64,000 nt of DNA, taken from an uncultured Geobacteraceae bacterium (GTDB lineage Bacteria > Desulfobacterota > Desulfuromonadia > Desulfuromonadales > Geopsychrobacteraceae). The notes below the pieces were generated by a model that was not told where the DNA came from, did not search any database, and saw only the letters and a program-made list of their open reading frames with translations. Made by a program: the position numbers and the translations under genes. Positions 1 through 8,038 of the stretch are shown here, one piece after another (within the stretch, counting starts at the first letter, position 1; every line of letters starts with the position of its first letter). The DNA lies in contig CALFFB010000009.1 of the NCBI GenBank assembly GCA_937958075.1, positions 29,551-93,550 of the forward strand, in the 5' to 3' direction.

Positions 1-1107
1 CTGCCCCGGGCACACGGCAGCGCCCTGTTTACCCGCGGCGAGACGCAGGCTCTGGTGACGACGACCCTGGGAACTTCATCCGACGAACAGCGGATGGATA
101 ACATCCAGGGGATGGAGTTCAAGAAGTTCATGCTTCATTACAACTTCCCCCCGTTCTGCGTTGGCGAAACCAGTATGCGGCTGTTCCCTGGTCGTCGCGA
201 AATCGGCCACGGCATGCTGGCCGAACGCAGTGCCGCCCAGGTTCTTCCGCAGCATGAGGACTTCCCCTATACCATCCGCATTGTTTCGGAGATTCTTGAG
301 TCCAACGGCTCATCGTCCATGGCTTCGGTGTGTGGTGCCTCCATGGCGCTGATGGACGCCGGGGTACCGGTGACGGAACCCATTGCCGGTATCGCCATGG
401 GGCTGATCAAGGAAGGGGAGGATGTTGCGGTTCTGTCTGACATCCTTGGTGATGAAGATCACTTAGGTGATATGGATTTCAAGGTTACCGGTACCGAGCG
501 CGGCATTACCGCGTTGCAGATGGACATCAAGATTTCCGGCGTTACTCGGGAAATCATGCAGCAGGCCCTCGAACAGGCCAGAGCCGGTCGCGTCCATATC
601 CTGGGCGAAATGGCCAAGGCGATTGCCGCGCCCCGCAGCGAACTGTCACAGCACGCGCCCCAGATCACCAGTATCAAGGTCAAGCAGGATCAGGTGCGGA
701 CAGTCATCGGTTCCGGTGGTAAAAATATCCGTGGTATCATCGAGGTCACCGGTTGTTCCATCGACATCCAGGATGACGGTACCATTCATATCGCATCAGC
801 GGATGGAAATGCTGCCAAACTGGCTATTAAAATGATCCGTGATCTGACTCAGGAAGCGGAAGTGGATAAGCTTTATATGGGTAAAGTCAGGAAGATCATG
901 GAGTTCGGTGCCTTTGTGGAAATCTTCCCCGGTACCGACGGCCTGATTCATGTGTCCGAATTGGCCAATGAGCGCGTAAAAAATGTGACCGACGTCCTGC
1001 AGGAAGGGGATGAGGTGCTCGTCAAGTGTATCGGCGTTGATCGTCAGGGCAAGATCAAGCTGTCACGCAAAGCAGCTATCGGTATGAGCATGCCGGAAGC
1101 AGAATAA
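1..1107 (+). CDS. pnp: Polyribonucleotide nucleotidyltransferase (PNPase), C-terminal part
   Basis: The reading frame is open from base 1, so the gene starts upstream of the window; about 368 C-terminal residues are present out of the usual 700 or so. The first residues ([14 protein letters not shown]) are the start of the second RNase PH core. A KH domain follows ([12 protein letters not shown]), then an S1 domain ([24 protein letters not shown]) near the end. PNPase is a 3'-5' phosphorolytic exoribonuclease of the RNA degradosome. Downstream dut lies about 110 bases away on the same strand. The family call is secure; only the N-terminal half is unseen. Confidence 0.97.
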   Translation: MPRAHGSALFTRGETQALVTTTLGTSSDEQRMDNIQGMEFKKFMLHYNFPPFCVGETSMRLFPGRREIGHGMLAERSAAQVLPQHEDFPYTIRIVSEILESNGSSSMASVCGASMALMDAGVPVTEPIAGIAMGLIKEGEDVAVLSDILGDEDHLGDMDFKVTGTERGITALQMDIKISGVTREIMQQALEQARAGRVHILGEMAKAIAAPRSELSQHAPQITSIKVKQDQVRTVIGSGGKNIRGIIEVTGCSIDIQDDGTIHIASADGNAAKLAIKMIRDLTQEAEVDKLYMGKVRKIMEFGAFVEIFPGTDGLIHVSELANERVKNVTDVLQEGDEVLVKCIGVDRQGKIKLSRKAAIGMSMPEAE

Positions 1108-1218
1108 TCATATTGCCTTTGTTTCAGTAGGACAATCATGACAAGCGATGGCCGTGAAGAGGTAACTTTTTACGGCCATCGTTCGTTGCAGCCATTTAAA
1201 GTACAGGTGATGTCGGCA

Positions 1219-1674
1219 ATGAAAGAGGACATACAGATTCACATCAAAAAACTCAGGGAGGGCGCGCAAATTCCTGCGTATATGACAGAACACGCGGCCG
1301 GTATGGATATCCATGCTCTGCCGGATACGCCGGTCTGCCTGGAGCCGGGTGAGCGGGCGCTGGTCCCCACGGGCCTGGCCGTGGCGATTCCCCACGGTTT
1401 TGAAATCCAGGTGCGGCCACGCTCAGGTCTGGCCCTTAAGCAGGGTATTGCCCTGGTCAATTCTCCGGGAACCATTGATGCCGATTACCGGGGGGAGATC
1501 GGGGTGATCCTCATCAACCACGGCAATGAAAGCTTCACTGTCAATCCTGGTGATCGCATTGCCCAGTTGATTGTCGCGCCCGTGACACGTGGTCGATTTG
1601 TTGAGGTTGCAGAACTGAATACGACAGCGCGCGGTGCGGGTGGCTTCGGCCATACCGGTGTGTCCGGGGCGTAA
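1219..1674 (+). CDS. dut: dUTP diphosphatase (dUTPase)
   Basis: Hydrolyses dUTP to dUMP and pyrophosphate, which keeps uracil out of DNA and feeds dTMP synthesis. The trimeric dUTPase motifs are visible: [16 protein letters not shown], the substrate-binding stretch [22 protein letters not shown], and the C-terminal glycine-rich P-loop-like motif [10 protein letters not shown]. The frame is open back to an ATG at 1138, but that would add 27 residues not typical of the family. I chose the ATG at 1219 because AGGTGA lies eight bases upstream and it gives 151 residues, the usual size; ATG 1210 is a third option. The next gene starts two bases after the stop. Confidence 0.93.
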   Translation: MKEDIQIHIKKLREGAQIPAYMTEHAAGMDIHALPDTPVCLEPGERALVPTGLAVAIPHGFEIQVRPRSGLALKQGIALVNSPGTIDADYRGEIGVILINHGNESFTVNPGDRIAQLIVAPVTRGRFVEVAELNTTARGAGGFGHTGVSGA

Positions 1675-1675
1675 C

Positions 1676-1945
1676 ATGACCGACAAAGACCCCAGGGATC
1701 TGCTTGAATTTCCCTGTGATTATCAGTTCAAAGCCATCGGCGCTGCGGGTGAGCGCTTCCGCCGGGATGTCTGTACCGTGGTGAGTCGCCATGCCGACGC
1801 AGCAAACGAGGCCGTCAACTGGCAGGAGAGTCGACACGGCAATTATCAGTCCGTTTCCCTGCGCGTCACCCTCCAGAGTTATGAGCAGATGACTCTCATC
1901 TATGCTGAGCTGAAAACGCTTGACGGGCTGAAGATGCTGCTGTAG
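1676..1945 (+). CDS. DUF493 (YbeD-like) family protein
   Basis: An 89-residue protein whose body (LLEFPCDYQFKAIG ... VSLRVTLQSYEQMTLIYAEL) matches the small ACT-like DUF493/YbeD family, of unknown biochemical role. The ATG at 1676 comes one base after the dut stop, which indicates translational coupling; an in-frame upstream start would run into dut and is unlikely. Function cannot be stated from the sequence. Confidence 0.85.
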   Translation: MTDKDPRDLLEFPCDYQFKAIGAAGERFRRDVCTVVSRHADAANEAVNWQESRHGNYQSVSLRVTLQSYEQMTLIYAELKTLDGLKMLL

Positions 1946-2000
1946 GCAGTGTTTTCAGCTCTGACAACCTAGAATAATCATGTCAACAAGGAGTTCTGTC

Positions 2001-2615
2001 ATGTTGCTGGCGATTAACACGCAAAATCCGCAACCTCGATTGATTGCCCAGGTCGTTGACTGCTTGCGTCAAGGCGGGGTGATCATCTATCCGACGGACA
2101 CCACCTACGGTATCGGATGCGATATTTTTAATAAAAAAGCGGTCAAAAAGATTTTTCAGATCAAGCAGCGCGATCAGCGCAAGCCCTTTTCCTTTATCTG
2201 CAGCGATCTGGCCGAAATCTCCAGTTATGCCCAGGTCAGCAATTTTGCCTTCAAGATTATGAAGCGCTATCTGCCCGGGCCCTATACCTTTGTTCTTGAA
2301 GCATCGAAGGTCGTGCCGGAATCCTTAAGTACCCGTCAGAAAACAGTAGGGGTTCGTATTCCCGATGACCCCATCTGTCAGGCCATAGTTCGGGAACTCG
2401 GTCAGCCTCTGGTGACCACCAGCGCCAATATATCCGGCGAGAAAACTCCGGCGGATCCTTATGAAATTCATCAGAAAATGGGAAATTTGGTTGATATGGT
2501 TATCGATGGCGGAATTCTGATGGATGAAGCGTCAACGGTGATCAGTCTGATCAATGACGAAATTGACGTGCTGCGGCAGGGTGCGGGCAGTACCTCGTGG
2601 ATTGAGCAGCCGTAA
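2001..2615 (+). CDS. Sua5/YciO/YrdC-family protein, probable threonylcarbamoyl-AMP synthase
   Basis: A 204-residue YrdC-fold protein. YPTDTTYGIGCD, the basic stretch KQRDQRKPFSF and the TTSANISG motif are hallmarks of the family that makes threonylcarbamoyl-AMP from threonine, bicarbonate and ATP for the t6A37 modification of ANN-reading tRNAs. The extra Sua5 C-terminal domain is absent, as in TsaC/YrdC/YciO types, so a YciO-like paralogue with no proven t6A role remains possible. An in-frame ATG lies at 1980, but AAGGAG at 1988-1993 seven bases before ATG 2001 favours the latter. A strong terminator follows at once. Confidence 0.88.
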   Translation: MLLAINTQNPQPRLIAQVVDCLRQGGVIIYPTDTTYGIGCDIFNKKAVKKIFQIKQRDQRKPFSFICSDLAEISSYAQVSNFAFKIMKRYLPGPYTFVLEASKVVPESLSTRQKTVGVRIPDDPICQAIVRELGQPLVTTSANISGEKTPADPYEIHQKMGNLVDMVIDGGILMDEASTVISLINDEIDVLRQGAGSTSWIEQP

Positions 2616-2622
2616 TAAAATG

Positions 2623-2658
2623 AAAAAACCGACTGATTATTTCAGTCGGTTTTTTTTT
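2623..2658 (+). terminator. Rho-independent terminator, probably bidirectional
   Basis: AAAAAACCGACTGA pairs with TCAGTCGG and a T8 run around a short loop. It sits between the Sua5-family gene (+) and tRNA-Leu (-) and, having an A-run on one side and a T-run on the other, could end transcripts from both directions. Confidence 0.92.
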
Positions 2659-2661
2659 GAC

Positions 2662-2748
2662 TGGTGCCGAAGGCGAGACTCGAACTCGCACGAGCAATTG
2701 CCCACCACCCCCTCAAGATGGCGTGTCTACCAGTTCCACCACTTCGGC
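2662..2748 (-). tRNA. tRNA-Leu (anticodon GAG)
   Basis: An 87-nt class II tRNA with encoded CCA. The acceptor stem GCCGAAG pairs with CTTCGGC. The anticodon arm is CCATC-TTGAGGG-GGTGG, giving anticodon GAG (reads CUC/CUU). The long variable arm and the GTTCGAGTC T-loop fit tRNA-Leu. It lies 74 bases downstream of secG on the same strand, the same neighbour pairing as secG-leuU in E. coli, and is probably cut from the secG transcript. Confidence 0.96.
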
Positions 2749-2822
2749 AAAACGGATGTTCTTATACTGAATTGCGGCTCACCTTGTCAACAAAAAAGGT
2801 TTTTTTACGCAAATATTCAGTC

Positions 2823-3131
2823 CTACTGCTGCCCCGCCGGCGGAGATGCCGGGGCACTCTGGGCCGGTGCGTTGACAGCATCCGGCATGATGGTTTTGGA
2901 GGCAGGTGAACCGTAGTAATAGGCCAGGGACAAACTGGTCAGCATGAAGACAACGGCAACCCCGGCGGTGATTTTCGTCATGGTATTGCCACCGGTGGTA
3001 CCAAACATGGTCTGGCTGCTGCCGGCACCGAATGATGCACCGGCCTGAGCGCCTTTGCCCATTTGTAATAGAACGATAACAACCAGTGCGATCGAAACAA
3101 TGATGTGGATTCCGATTAGTATGGTGACCAT
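2823..3131 (-). CDS. secG: Preprotein translocase subunit SecG
   Basis: A 102-residue inner-membrane protein with two hydrophobic helices (about residues 3-23 and 51-71) joined by the conserved cytoplasmic loop QMGKGAQAGASFG...QTMFG, the SecG signature. It is an accessory subunit of SecYEG that assists SecA-driven export. The C-terminus is Ala/Pro-rich. The frame is open far upstream, but the ATG at 3131 gives the correct family N-terminus (MVTILIGIHIIV) and has CAGGAGA nine bases upstream. tRNA-Leu(GAG) lies downstream on the same strand. Confidence 0.95.
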   Translation of the reverse strand: MVTILIGIHIIVSIALVVIVLLQMGKGAQAGASFGAGSSQTMFGTTGGNTMTKITAGVAVVFMLTSLSLAYYYGSPASKTIMPDAVNAPAQSAPASPPAGQQ

Positions 3132-3288
3132 GCCCAGAACTCTCCTGAAATTTTTTATATAAAGAATGAACTGCGGACGTATAGCACATCTTGAACAGTG
3201 GTGCAAAGACTTTCCGGAAAAAGAAGGGCTTTTCATCGGCATGTTGACCGCTTCTGCTAAAACATGATTTTGATACTGCCTGATGCTC

Positions 3289-3313
3289 TTGTATCGTAGC
3301 TTCGTTGTATCGT
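3289..3313. repeat. Short direct repeat, 9 bp with a 16-bp period
   Basis: TTGTATCGT occurs at 3289-3297 and again at 3305-3313, in the divergent intergenic region between secG and the first XRE-cupin gene. The spacing of about one and a half helical turns could suit a regulator, but this is inference and chance is possible. Confidence 0.4.
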
Positions 3314-3362
3314 GAAAACTACTATAGTCACTATCATTTGCAAGATTAGAACGAGCACAATT

Positions 3363-3382
3363 TGTTATCAATTACCATAACA
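3363..3382. promoter_or_regulatory. Inverted repeat, possible operator for the XRE-cupin genes
   Basis: TGTTAT and ATAACA flank an 8-bp AT-rich spacer, forming a 20-bp palindrome about 85 bases before the first XRE-cupin start. XRE-family repressors commonly bind such sites in front of their own genes; no binding evidence is available here. Confidence 0.4.
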
Positions 3383-3465
3383 GGTAGGGGCCTCTCATAT
3401 ATAGATTGACAAGGATGGTGAGCGGTGCTAGAAAGTACCTCCTAAATTTTATGGAGTCTCATGCA

Positions 3466-4026
3466 ATGGTAAAAAAACTTATCGGTCGCAAGCTCAAGTC
3501 ATCCCGTCTCAAGCGTGATAAAACCATTCAGGAACTGGCCAGCCTTTCATCAGTTTCATCCAATATGATCTCGCGGATTGAGCGCGGCCTGACCATTCCG
3601 TCTGTTGAAATTCTTATGAAACTGGCGGACGCCCTGGGGTTGAGTCTGAGCTACTTTGTTGAAGAGGGGGAAAAGGGCAGTCAGGTCGTTTTTACTCCGG
3701 CCGGTGAAGGAACCCCGATGTTTTTTTTTGAAGACAAGCATCAGATCACCAGCTTGATGCAGGGCTTGCGCGATCCTGGTTTTGCGGTGTTTGTCGATAC
3801 CCTGGAGCCGTACTGTGACAGTGGTGAGGGGGGGATGGTGCATACCGGTGAAGAATTCGCCATGGTTCTGGAGGGTTCCGTCGATTTTTTCATAGAAGAC
3901 GAGAACTATCATTTGCAGCGAGGGGATTCTATCGCTTTCAAGGCATCGGCGCCGCACCGTTGGCACAACACAGCACCTCAGCAGGCTGTGGTGCTGTGGG
4001 TTGTGTCACCGCCGCCCCATATCTGA
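3466..4026 (+). CDS. XRE-family transcriptional regulator with C-terminal cupin domain (first of a tandem pair)
   Basis: A 186-residue two-domain regulator. Residues about 8-62 form an XRE helix-turn-helix (GRKLKSSRLKR ... SSVSSNMISRIERG). Residues about 105-180 form a cupin barrel (GGMVHTGEEFAMVLEG, LQRGDSIAFKASAPHRW). Cupins in this family sense small ligands, often amino-acid or organic-acid metabolites; the ligand here is unknown. ATG 3466 was chosen because GGAG lies nine bases upstream and the family starts here; longer in-frame starts at 3406 and 3451 lack a good ribosome site. It is closely similar in its HTH to the next gene, 26 bases downstream. Confidence 0.9.
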   Translation: MVKKLIGRKLKSSRLKRDKTIQELASLSSVSSNMISRIERGLTIPSVEILMKLADALGLSLSYFVEEGEKGSQVVFTPAGEGTPMFFFEDKHQITSLMQGLRDPGFAVFVDTLEPYCDSGEGGMVHTGEEFAMVLEGSVDFFIEDENYHLQRGDSIAFKASAPHRWHNTAPQQAVVLWVVSPPPHI

Positions 4027-4052
4027 ATGCCACACCGCAGGAGCCTGCGTCT

Positions 4053-4619
4053 ATGCAGATTAAAAAAATTGTGGGCAAAAAACTCAAGGAGATCCGCCTT
4101 AAACAGGATATGACTATCCAGGTTCTGGCAGAAAAATCCCGGGTGTCCTCCAATATGATTTCACGGATTGAGCGTGGCTTGACCATCCCGTCCGTTGAAA
4201 TTCTCATGCGTCTGGCAGCCGTGTTCGACAAAAGCATAAACTTTTTCGTTGAGGACGTCAGTACGTCCCACGAAGTTGTTTTTACCCGCCCTGGTGGTCG
4301 TGACAAAACTGTCTATGACGATGAATTCAACATGCACACGGAATCCTTCACCTCCGGCCTGCGTGATCCGCAGTTTATGTCCTTTTATTGTACGGTACAG
4401 AAGGGGGGGCGAAGCGGCGAGCAGAAGATGTACCATCCCGGAGATGAGTTGATCTATCTGCTTGAGGGACAGCTGAAAATGACCATCGTTGATGAGGAGT
4501 ATTTCCTTGATGCCGGCGACAGTCTCTGCTTCAAGTCACATCTGCCGCACCGGTGGGAGAATATCGGTGAGGGCGATGCCAGGGTAATCTGGACCCTTTC
4601 ACCCTTTACCATCATCTGA
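4053..4619 (+). CDS. XRE-family transcriptional regulator with C-terminal cupin domain (second of a tandem pair)
   Basis: A 188-residue paralogue of the preceding gene. The HTH shares the stretch VSSNMISRIERGLTIPSVEI exactly with its neighbour, while the cupin halves have diverged (PGDELIYLLEG, LDAGDSLCFKSHLPHRW), which suggests tandem duplication followed by change of ligand with a retained DNA site. The ATG at 4053 has GCAGGAG nine bases upstream and the short gap implies co-transcription. The regulated genes are unknown; the nearest candidates are the pair itself. Confidence 0.9.
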   Translation: MQIKKIVGKKLKEIRLKQDMTIQVLAEKSRVSSNMISRIERGLTIPSVEILMRLAAVFDKSINFFVEDVSTSHEVVFTRPGGRDKTVYDDEFNMHTESFTSGLRDPQFMSFYCTVQKGGRSGEQKMYHPGDELIYLLEGQLKMTIVDEEYFLDAGDSLCFKSHLPHRWENIGEGDARVIWTLSPFTII

Positions 4620-4694
4620 CGGGACCAGGGCTGAGGTTGTTCTGTCGGCGGGGTGGCAACGAGGGGCAAAAATGACTTTCCTGCACAAGACCAG

Positions 4695-4723
4695 TTGAGA
4701 TGTGTTTTTATTTGGTGTATAGT
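4695..4723 (+). promoter_or_regulatory. Sigma-70-like promoter of the HU/IHF gene
   Basis: TTGAGA at 4695-4700, a 17-base spacer and TATAGT at 4718-4723, placed 55 bases before the HU/IHF start codon. Confidence 0.75.
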
Positions 4724-4778
4724 TTCCACAGTTTAAGCGAGGGGCACCCGAAAACACTGATTCCTTAAGGGGGGGTCA

Positions 4779-5054
4779 ATGAACAAATCGGAACTGGTTG
4801 AAGCGCTGTCGCTGGAAAAAAATCTGACCTATAAAAAAGCCGAGCAGATCATCAATGTGGTCTTCGACTCCATGACCCAGGCTCTGGTTGACCGGGATCG
4901 TATTGAGATACGCGGCTTCGGCAGCTTTATGGTCAAGGAGTACAAGTCCTACATGGGGCGTAATCCGAAAACCGGCGAGATCATCAAGGTTGAAGAAAAA
5001 CTCCTGCCTTTCTTCAAGGTCGGAAAAGAGCTGCGCGAGCGAGTTGACAGCTGA
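4779..5054 (+). CDS. HU/IHF-family nucleoid-associated DNA-binding protein
   Basis: A 91-residue bacterial DNA-bending protein. MNKSELVEAL at the N-terminus, the central GFGSFMVKEY, and the DNA-grasping arm GRNPKTGEIIKV with its intercalating proline are family signatures. The arm (YMGRNPKTGE) and the C-terminal extension are nearer to IHF-beta-like members than the second HU gene of this window at 12.5 kb. It has its own promoter and its own terminator, so it is a single-gene unit. Confidence 0.93.
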   Translation: MNKSELVEALSLEKNLTYKKAEQIINVVFDSMTQALVDRDRIEIRGFGSFMVKEYKSYMGRNPKTGEIIKVEEKLLPFFKVGKELRERVDS

Positions 5055-5097
5055 TTTGTTCTTTTGCGCACATTGTTCGTTCATCATTTGAATGCAT

Positions 5098-5142
5098 ACG
5101 GGCTTGTCCATAACTGTTTATGGGTGAGCCCGTTGTTTTTTC
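5098..5142 (+). terminator. Rho-independent terminator after the HU/IHF gene
   Basis: ACGGGCT and AGCCCGT form the base of the hairpin, with CCATA/TATGG extending it, followed by TGTTTTTT. Confidence 0.85.
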
Positions 5143-5185
5143 AAACAGGTGACACATCAAAACAGTCAAGACAGTGAGGTCGGTC

Positions 5186-5695
5186 ATGCTGCATATCTAT
5201 CAGGGAATAACTCCGAAACTGCACGACAGCGTCTTTCGTGTCGGATCGGCAGAAATTATCGGCGACGTGGAGGTCGGCGAAGATTCAAGCCTCTGGTTTC
5301 ATGTTGTGGTACGCGGTGATGTCAATATCATCAGGATAGGGAAGCGGACCAACGTGCAGGATGGTACAGTCATTCACGTGACCAATAAAACTCATCCAAC
5401 CCTGATCGGTGACGATGTGACCATCGGGCACAATGTGACCCTGCATGGCTGCACCATTGGCAATCGCTGCCTTATCGGCATGGGGGCCGTCATTATGGAT
5501 GGTGCGGTTGTGGAGGATGATGCCATGATTGCCGCCGGCGCTCTGGTAACACCCGGAACCCGGGTTACGTCGGGCAGTTTGTTTGCCGGTTCGCCGGCCC
5601 GTTGCAAACGAACGCTGACCGCTGATGAAACGGCCTTTTTGCTGAAGTCGGCGAATAACTATCTGGAATACGTAAAAACCTATCGGACGGATTGA
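5186..5695 (+). CDS. Gamma-class carbonic anhydrase-like hexapeptide-repeat protein
   Basis: A 169-residue left-handed beta-helix protein. Hexapeptide repeats run from about residue 20 to 135 (IGDVEVGEDSSLW, IGDDVTIGHNVTLHGC, IGMGAVIMDGAVV). The three zinc-ligand histidines typical of gamma carbonic anhydrases are present in VIHVT, IGHNV and LHGC. Members of this YrdA/PaaY/CaiE branch may be carbonic anhydrases or acyl carriers of unknown substrate. ATG 5186 is preferred over the GTG four codons upstream, since GAGG is placed before it. The cNMP-binding gene follows 24 bases later. Confidence 0.88.
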   Translation: MLHIYQGITPKLHDSVFRVGSAEIIGDVEVGEDSSLWFHVVVRGDVNIIRIGKRTNVQDGTVIHVTNKTHPTLIGDDVTIGHNVTLHGCTIGNRCLIGMGAVIMDGAVVEDDAMIAAGALVTPGTRVTSGSLFAGSPARCKRTLTADETAFLLKSANNYLEYVKTYRTD

Positions 5696-5719
5696 TTTGA
5701 CACAGAAAGCGGATCAGCC

Positions 5720-6205
5720 ATGACGCCTGTCAGCCTTGATCATGTACTGGACAGTTCGCTGTTTGCCGGACTTTCCTCCGACGAACGTGAAAGCCTGGCC
5801 GATCTCTTTGAGGTAAGGCAGGTGGCCGTCGGCAAAACAGTCTTTATTGAGAACATGACAGGCGAGAACCTCTATCTGATCAACAAAGGATCAGTCACTA
5901 TCTCACAGATGCTCGGTGAGATCGATGAGCAGTCTCTGGTTGTGCTGCGTTCCGGCGAGACCTTCGGAGAACTGGCGTTGGTCGATGATGAGCTTCGTGC
6001 CGTGACCGCTCGGGTGGTTGATGATGCCGAGCTCTATCTGTTGTCACGCGCCCGTTTTGAAGAACTTGCCGCCGCCAGTCCCGCTCTGGGGATGAAGCTC
6101 ATGCGCAATGTGCTGCGCACCTTCAGCAAGCGCCTGCGTCAGGCGAAAAGCGACTACCGTGACATGCTGCTGGCGACCCTGGAATCAAAAAAAACAACGC
6201 ATTGA
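5720..6205 (+). CDS. Cyclic-nucleotide-binding (Crp-type) domain protein
   Basis: A 161-residue protein made almost entirely of one cNMP-binding domain: LFAGLSSDERESLADLFE, the phosphate-binding-cassette-like GETFGELALVDDELRAVTARV and LYLLSRARFEELA, then an alpha-helical tail rich in basic residues. No helix-turn-helix or kinase domain is present, so it is not a classical Crp regulator; it may act as a stand-alone sensor or partner protein. The phosphate-binding Arg lies in DDELRAVTAR, but ligand identity cannot be judged. Confidence 0.85.
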   Translation: MTPVSLDHVLDSSLFAGLSSDERESLADLFEVRQVAVGKTVFIENMTGENLYLINKGSVTISQMLGEIDEQSLVVLRSGETFGELALVDDELRAVTARVVDDAELYLLSRARFEELAAASPALGMKLMRNVLRTFSKRLRQAKSDYRDMLLATLESKKTTH

Positions 6206-6289
6206 CACCGGCTTTCCGCCACCGGCAGGGCATTTCCCCCGTTCAGGGGGGTCGTCGGTTGAACATTGTGATTTGGCTTTATTTTTAAA

Positions 6290-6318
6290 TTGACAGGCAG
6301 GATCGTTATTTTGTAGGA
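6290..6318 (+). promoter_or_regulatory. Promoter of tRNA-His
   Basis: TTGACA at 6290-6295 followed after 16-17 bases by TGTAGG, ending about 16 bases before the tRNA. The -10 match is weak; the -35 match is perfect. Confidence 0.55.
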
Positions 6319-6333
6319 TGCTCAAGTTTTTCT

Positions 6334-6410
6334 GGTGGGTGTAGCTCAGTTGGTAGAGCACTGGATTGTGGCTCCAGTTGTCGAGGGTTCAAGCCCCTTC
6401 ACTCACCCCA
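6334..6410 (+). tRNA. tRNA-His (anticodon GTG)
   Basis: The acceptor stem GTGGGTG pairs with CACTCAC, with the extra G-1 facing C73, the identity feature of tRNA-His. The anticodon arm is CTGGA-TTGTGGC-TCCAG, giving GTG. CCA is encoded and ends at 6410. Confidence 0.97.
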
Positions 6411-6502
6411 ATAAATACAGACAATGCTCACTTTCCGCATCCAGTTATCCCGTCAGGCCGGGTGGGTATGGGAGGTGGGCATTGTTGCTTTGAACAAAGT
6501 GC

Positions 6503-6587
6503 GCGAGAGTGGCGGAATTGGTAGACGCGCCAGACTTAGGATCTGGTGTCCTTTGATGTGGGGGTTCGAGTCCCCCCTCTCGCACCA
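6503..6587 (+). tRNA. tRNA-Leu (anticodon TAG)
   Basis: An 85-nt class II tRNA. GCGAGAG pairs with CTCTCGC, the anticodon arm CCAGA-CTTAGGA-TCTGG gives TAG, and a variable arm and encoded CCA are present. It lies 92 bases after tRNA-His and probably shares its transcript. Confidence 0.97.
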
Positions 6588-6697
6588 GTCACCAAAAAGT
6601 CGGTCACCCCTGTTGTCTGGTCACAGACCGATGTCCGTTAATCGTTGTTTTCATGATCTGTTGCAGAGACAGCATTTCTTTTAAGGAAGGATAGCCA

Positions 6698-8035
6698 ATG
6701 AATGTCAGAGTCGAAGACGTAAGCCCGATCAAGAAGAAGCTTTTTGTCGAAGTTGCTGCCGATCACGTTGCCGAGGAGCTGGAGTCCGCTTTTAAGAAAA
6801 TTGCCAAATCAGCGAACATTAAAGGCTTTCGCAAGGGCAAGGTGCCCAGAACAATTCTTGAGCAGCAGTTCGGTCCGAAGGCCCATTATGAGACCATTGG
6901 TTCTCTGATCAATAACAGCCTGTACAAGGCCCTGCTCGACAACCAGATTCAGGCGGTTTCCCAGCCCCAGGTGGTGGATACGGGATCCATAGAGCACGGA
7001 GCGCCCTTTACCTATGAAGCTGAGGTCGATGTCCGTCCCGAAATCGTGGCCCAGGATTATACCGGATTGCAGCTGACGAAAACGAAGATGGAGTTCGATG
7101 ATTCCGTGGTCGACGAGCAGCTCAAGCAGCTGGCGGAGTCGCGCACGCAGCTGGTGGTGTCAGAGGCCGAGGCAGCCGGTGACAATGATACGGTCGTTAT
7201 CGATTTTGAGGGATATATCGGGGAGACCGCTTTTGATAACGGAACGGCTTCCGACTATGAGCTTGAGCTTGGTTCCAACAGCTTCATTCCGGGGTTTGAG
7301 GATCAGGTCGTCGGCATGAAGCGCGGCGAGGTAAAGAATGTCAATGTCCGTTTCCCGGATGGTTACGGCGCCAATGACCTGGCTGGTAAAGATGCGGTCT
7401 TCAAGGTCACACTGAAGGAGATCAAAAAGAAGCAGGTTCCTGAAATCAATGATGATCTTGCCCGTGAGGTAGAGGCGGACAATCTTGATCAGTTAAAAGA
7501 GCGCATCACAGAGCAGGCAAAAGCCCAGCAGCAACAGCAGATCGACAATCAGCTGCAGGAGAACCTGATGGATGCGTTGCTGGAAAAAAATCCCTTTGAG
7601 GTTCCGGACGGCATGGTGACAAACCAGCTGCTGTACCTCAAGGACAGTTTCTCCCAGCGGCTGAAAGCCCAGGGCATGAGCCTGGAGATGCTGGGCATGA
7701 ACGATGAGGTCTTTAATAAAAACTACTGGGATATGGCGACCAAGCAGGTCAAGGGGGAACTGCTCCTTGACGCCATTGCCAAACAGGAATCGCTGACTGT
7801 GGCTGATGACGAGGTTGAAGAAAAGATGAACGACTTCGCCCGGCAGAGCAACGCCCCTCTTGAGCAGGTGAAAAAATATTTTGAAAATGATCAGGCCCTG
7901 ACAGGCCTGAAAGGGCAGTTGCTGCAGGAGAAGGTGGTTGCCTTTCTTCTGGAGCAGGCACAGGTCACCGAAGTGGAACCAGAACCCGAGGATGCACCGC
8001 AGGAATCATCTGCCGACACGGATAAGGAGTCCTGA
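6698..8035 (+). CDS. tig: Trigger factor (ribosome-associated chaperone and peptidyl-prolyl isomerase)
   Basis: A 445-residue protein with the three trigger-factor domains. The N-terminal ribosome-binding domain carries GFRKGKVP at about residues 43-50. An FKBP-type isomerase domain occupies about residues 160-245 (DFEGYIGETAFDNG, FIPGFEDQVVGMKRGE). A long helical C-terminal chaperone domain follows. It binds near the exit tunnel and shields nascent chains. The ATG at 6698 follows AAGGAAGG. It heads the tig-clpP-clpX-lon cluster, with clpP only three bases downstream. Confidence 0.97.
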   Translation: MNVRVEDVSPIKKKLFVEVAADHVAEELESAFKKIAKSANIKGFRKGKVPRTILEQQFGPKAHYETIGSLINNSLYKALLDNQIQAVSQPQVVDTGSIEHGAPFTYEAEVDVRPEIVAQDYTGLQLTKTKMEFDDSVVDEQLKQLAESRTQLVVSEAEAAGDNDTVVIDFEGYIGETAFDNGTASDYELELGSNSFIPGFEDQVVGMKRGEVKNVNVRFPDGYGANDLAGKDAVFKVTLKEIKKKQVPEINDDLAREVEADNLDQLKERITEQAKAQQQQQIDNQLQENLMDALLEKNPFEVPDGMVTNQLLYLKDSFSQRLKAQGMSLEMLGMNDEVFNKNYWDMATKQVKGELLLDAIAKQESLTVADDEVEEKMNDFARQSNAPLEQVKKYFENDQALTGLKGQLLQEKVVAFLLEQAQVTEVEPEPEDAPQESSADTDKES

Positions 8036-8038
8036 TTT

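Noticed and set aside
2554..2916. Plus-strand frame running through the terminator, tRNA-Leu and secG end
   Set aside because: It crosses a terminator and a tRNA gene and has no coding character.
6600..6631. TCGGTC/GACCGA inverted repeat after tRNA-Leu(TAG)
   Set aside because: Six base pairs with a 20-base loop and no T-run; too weak to call a terminator.
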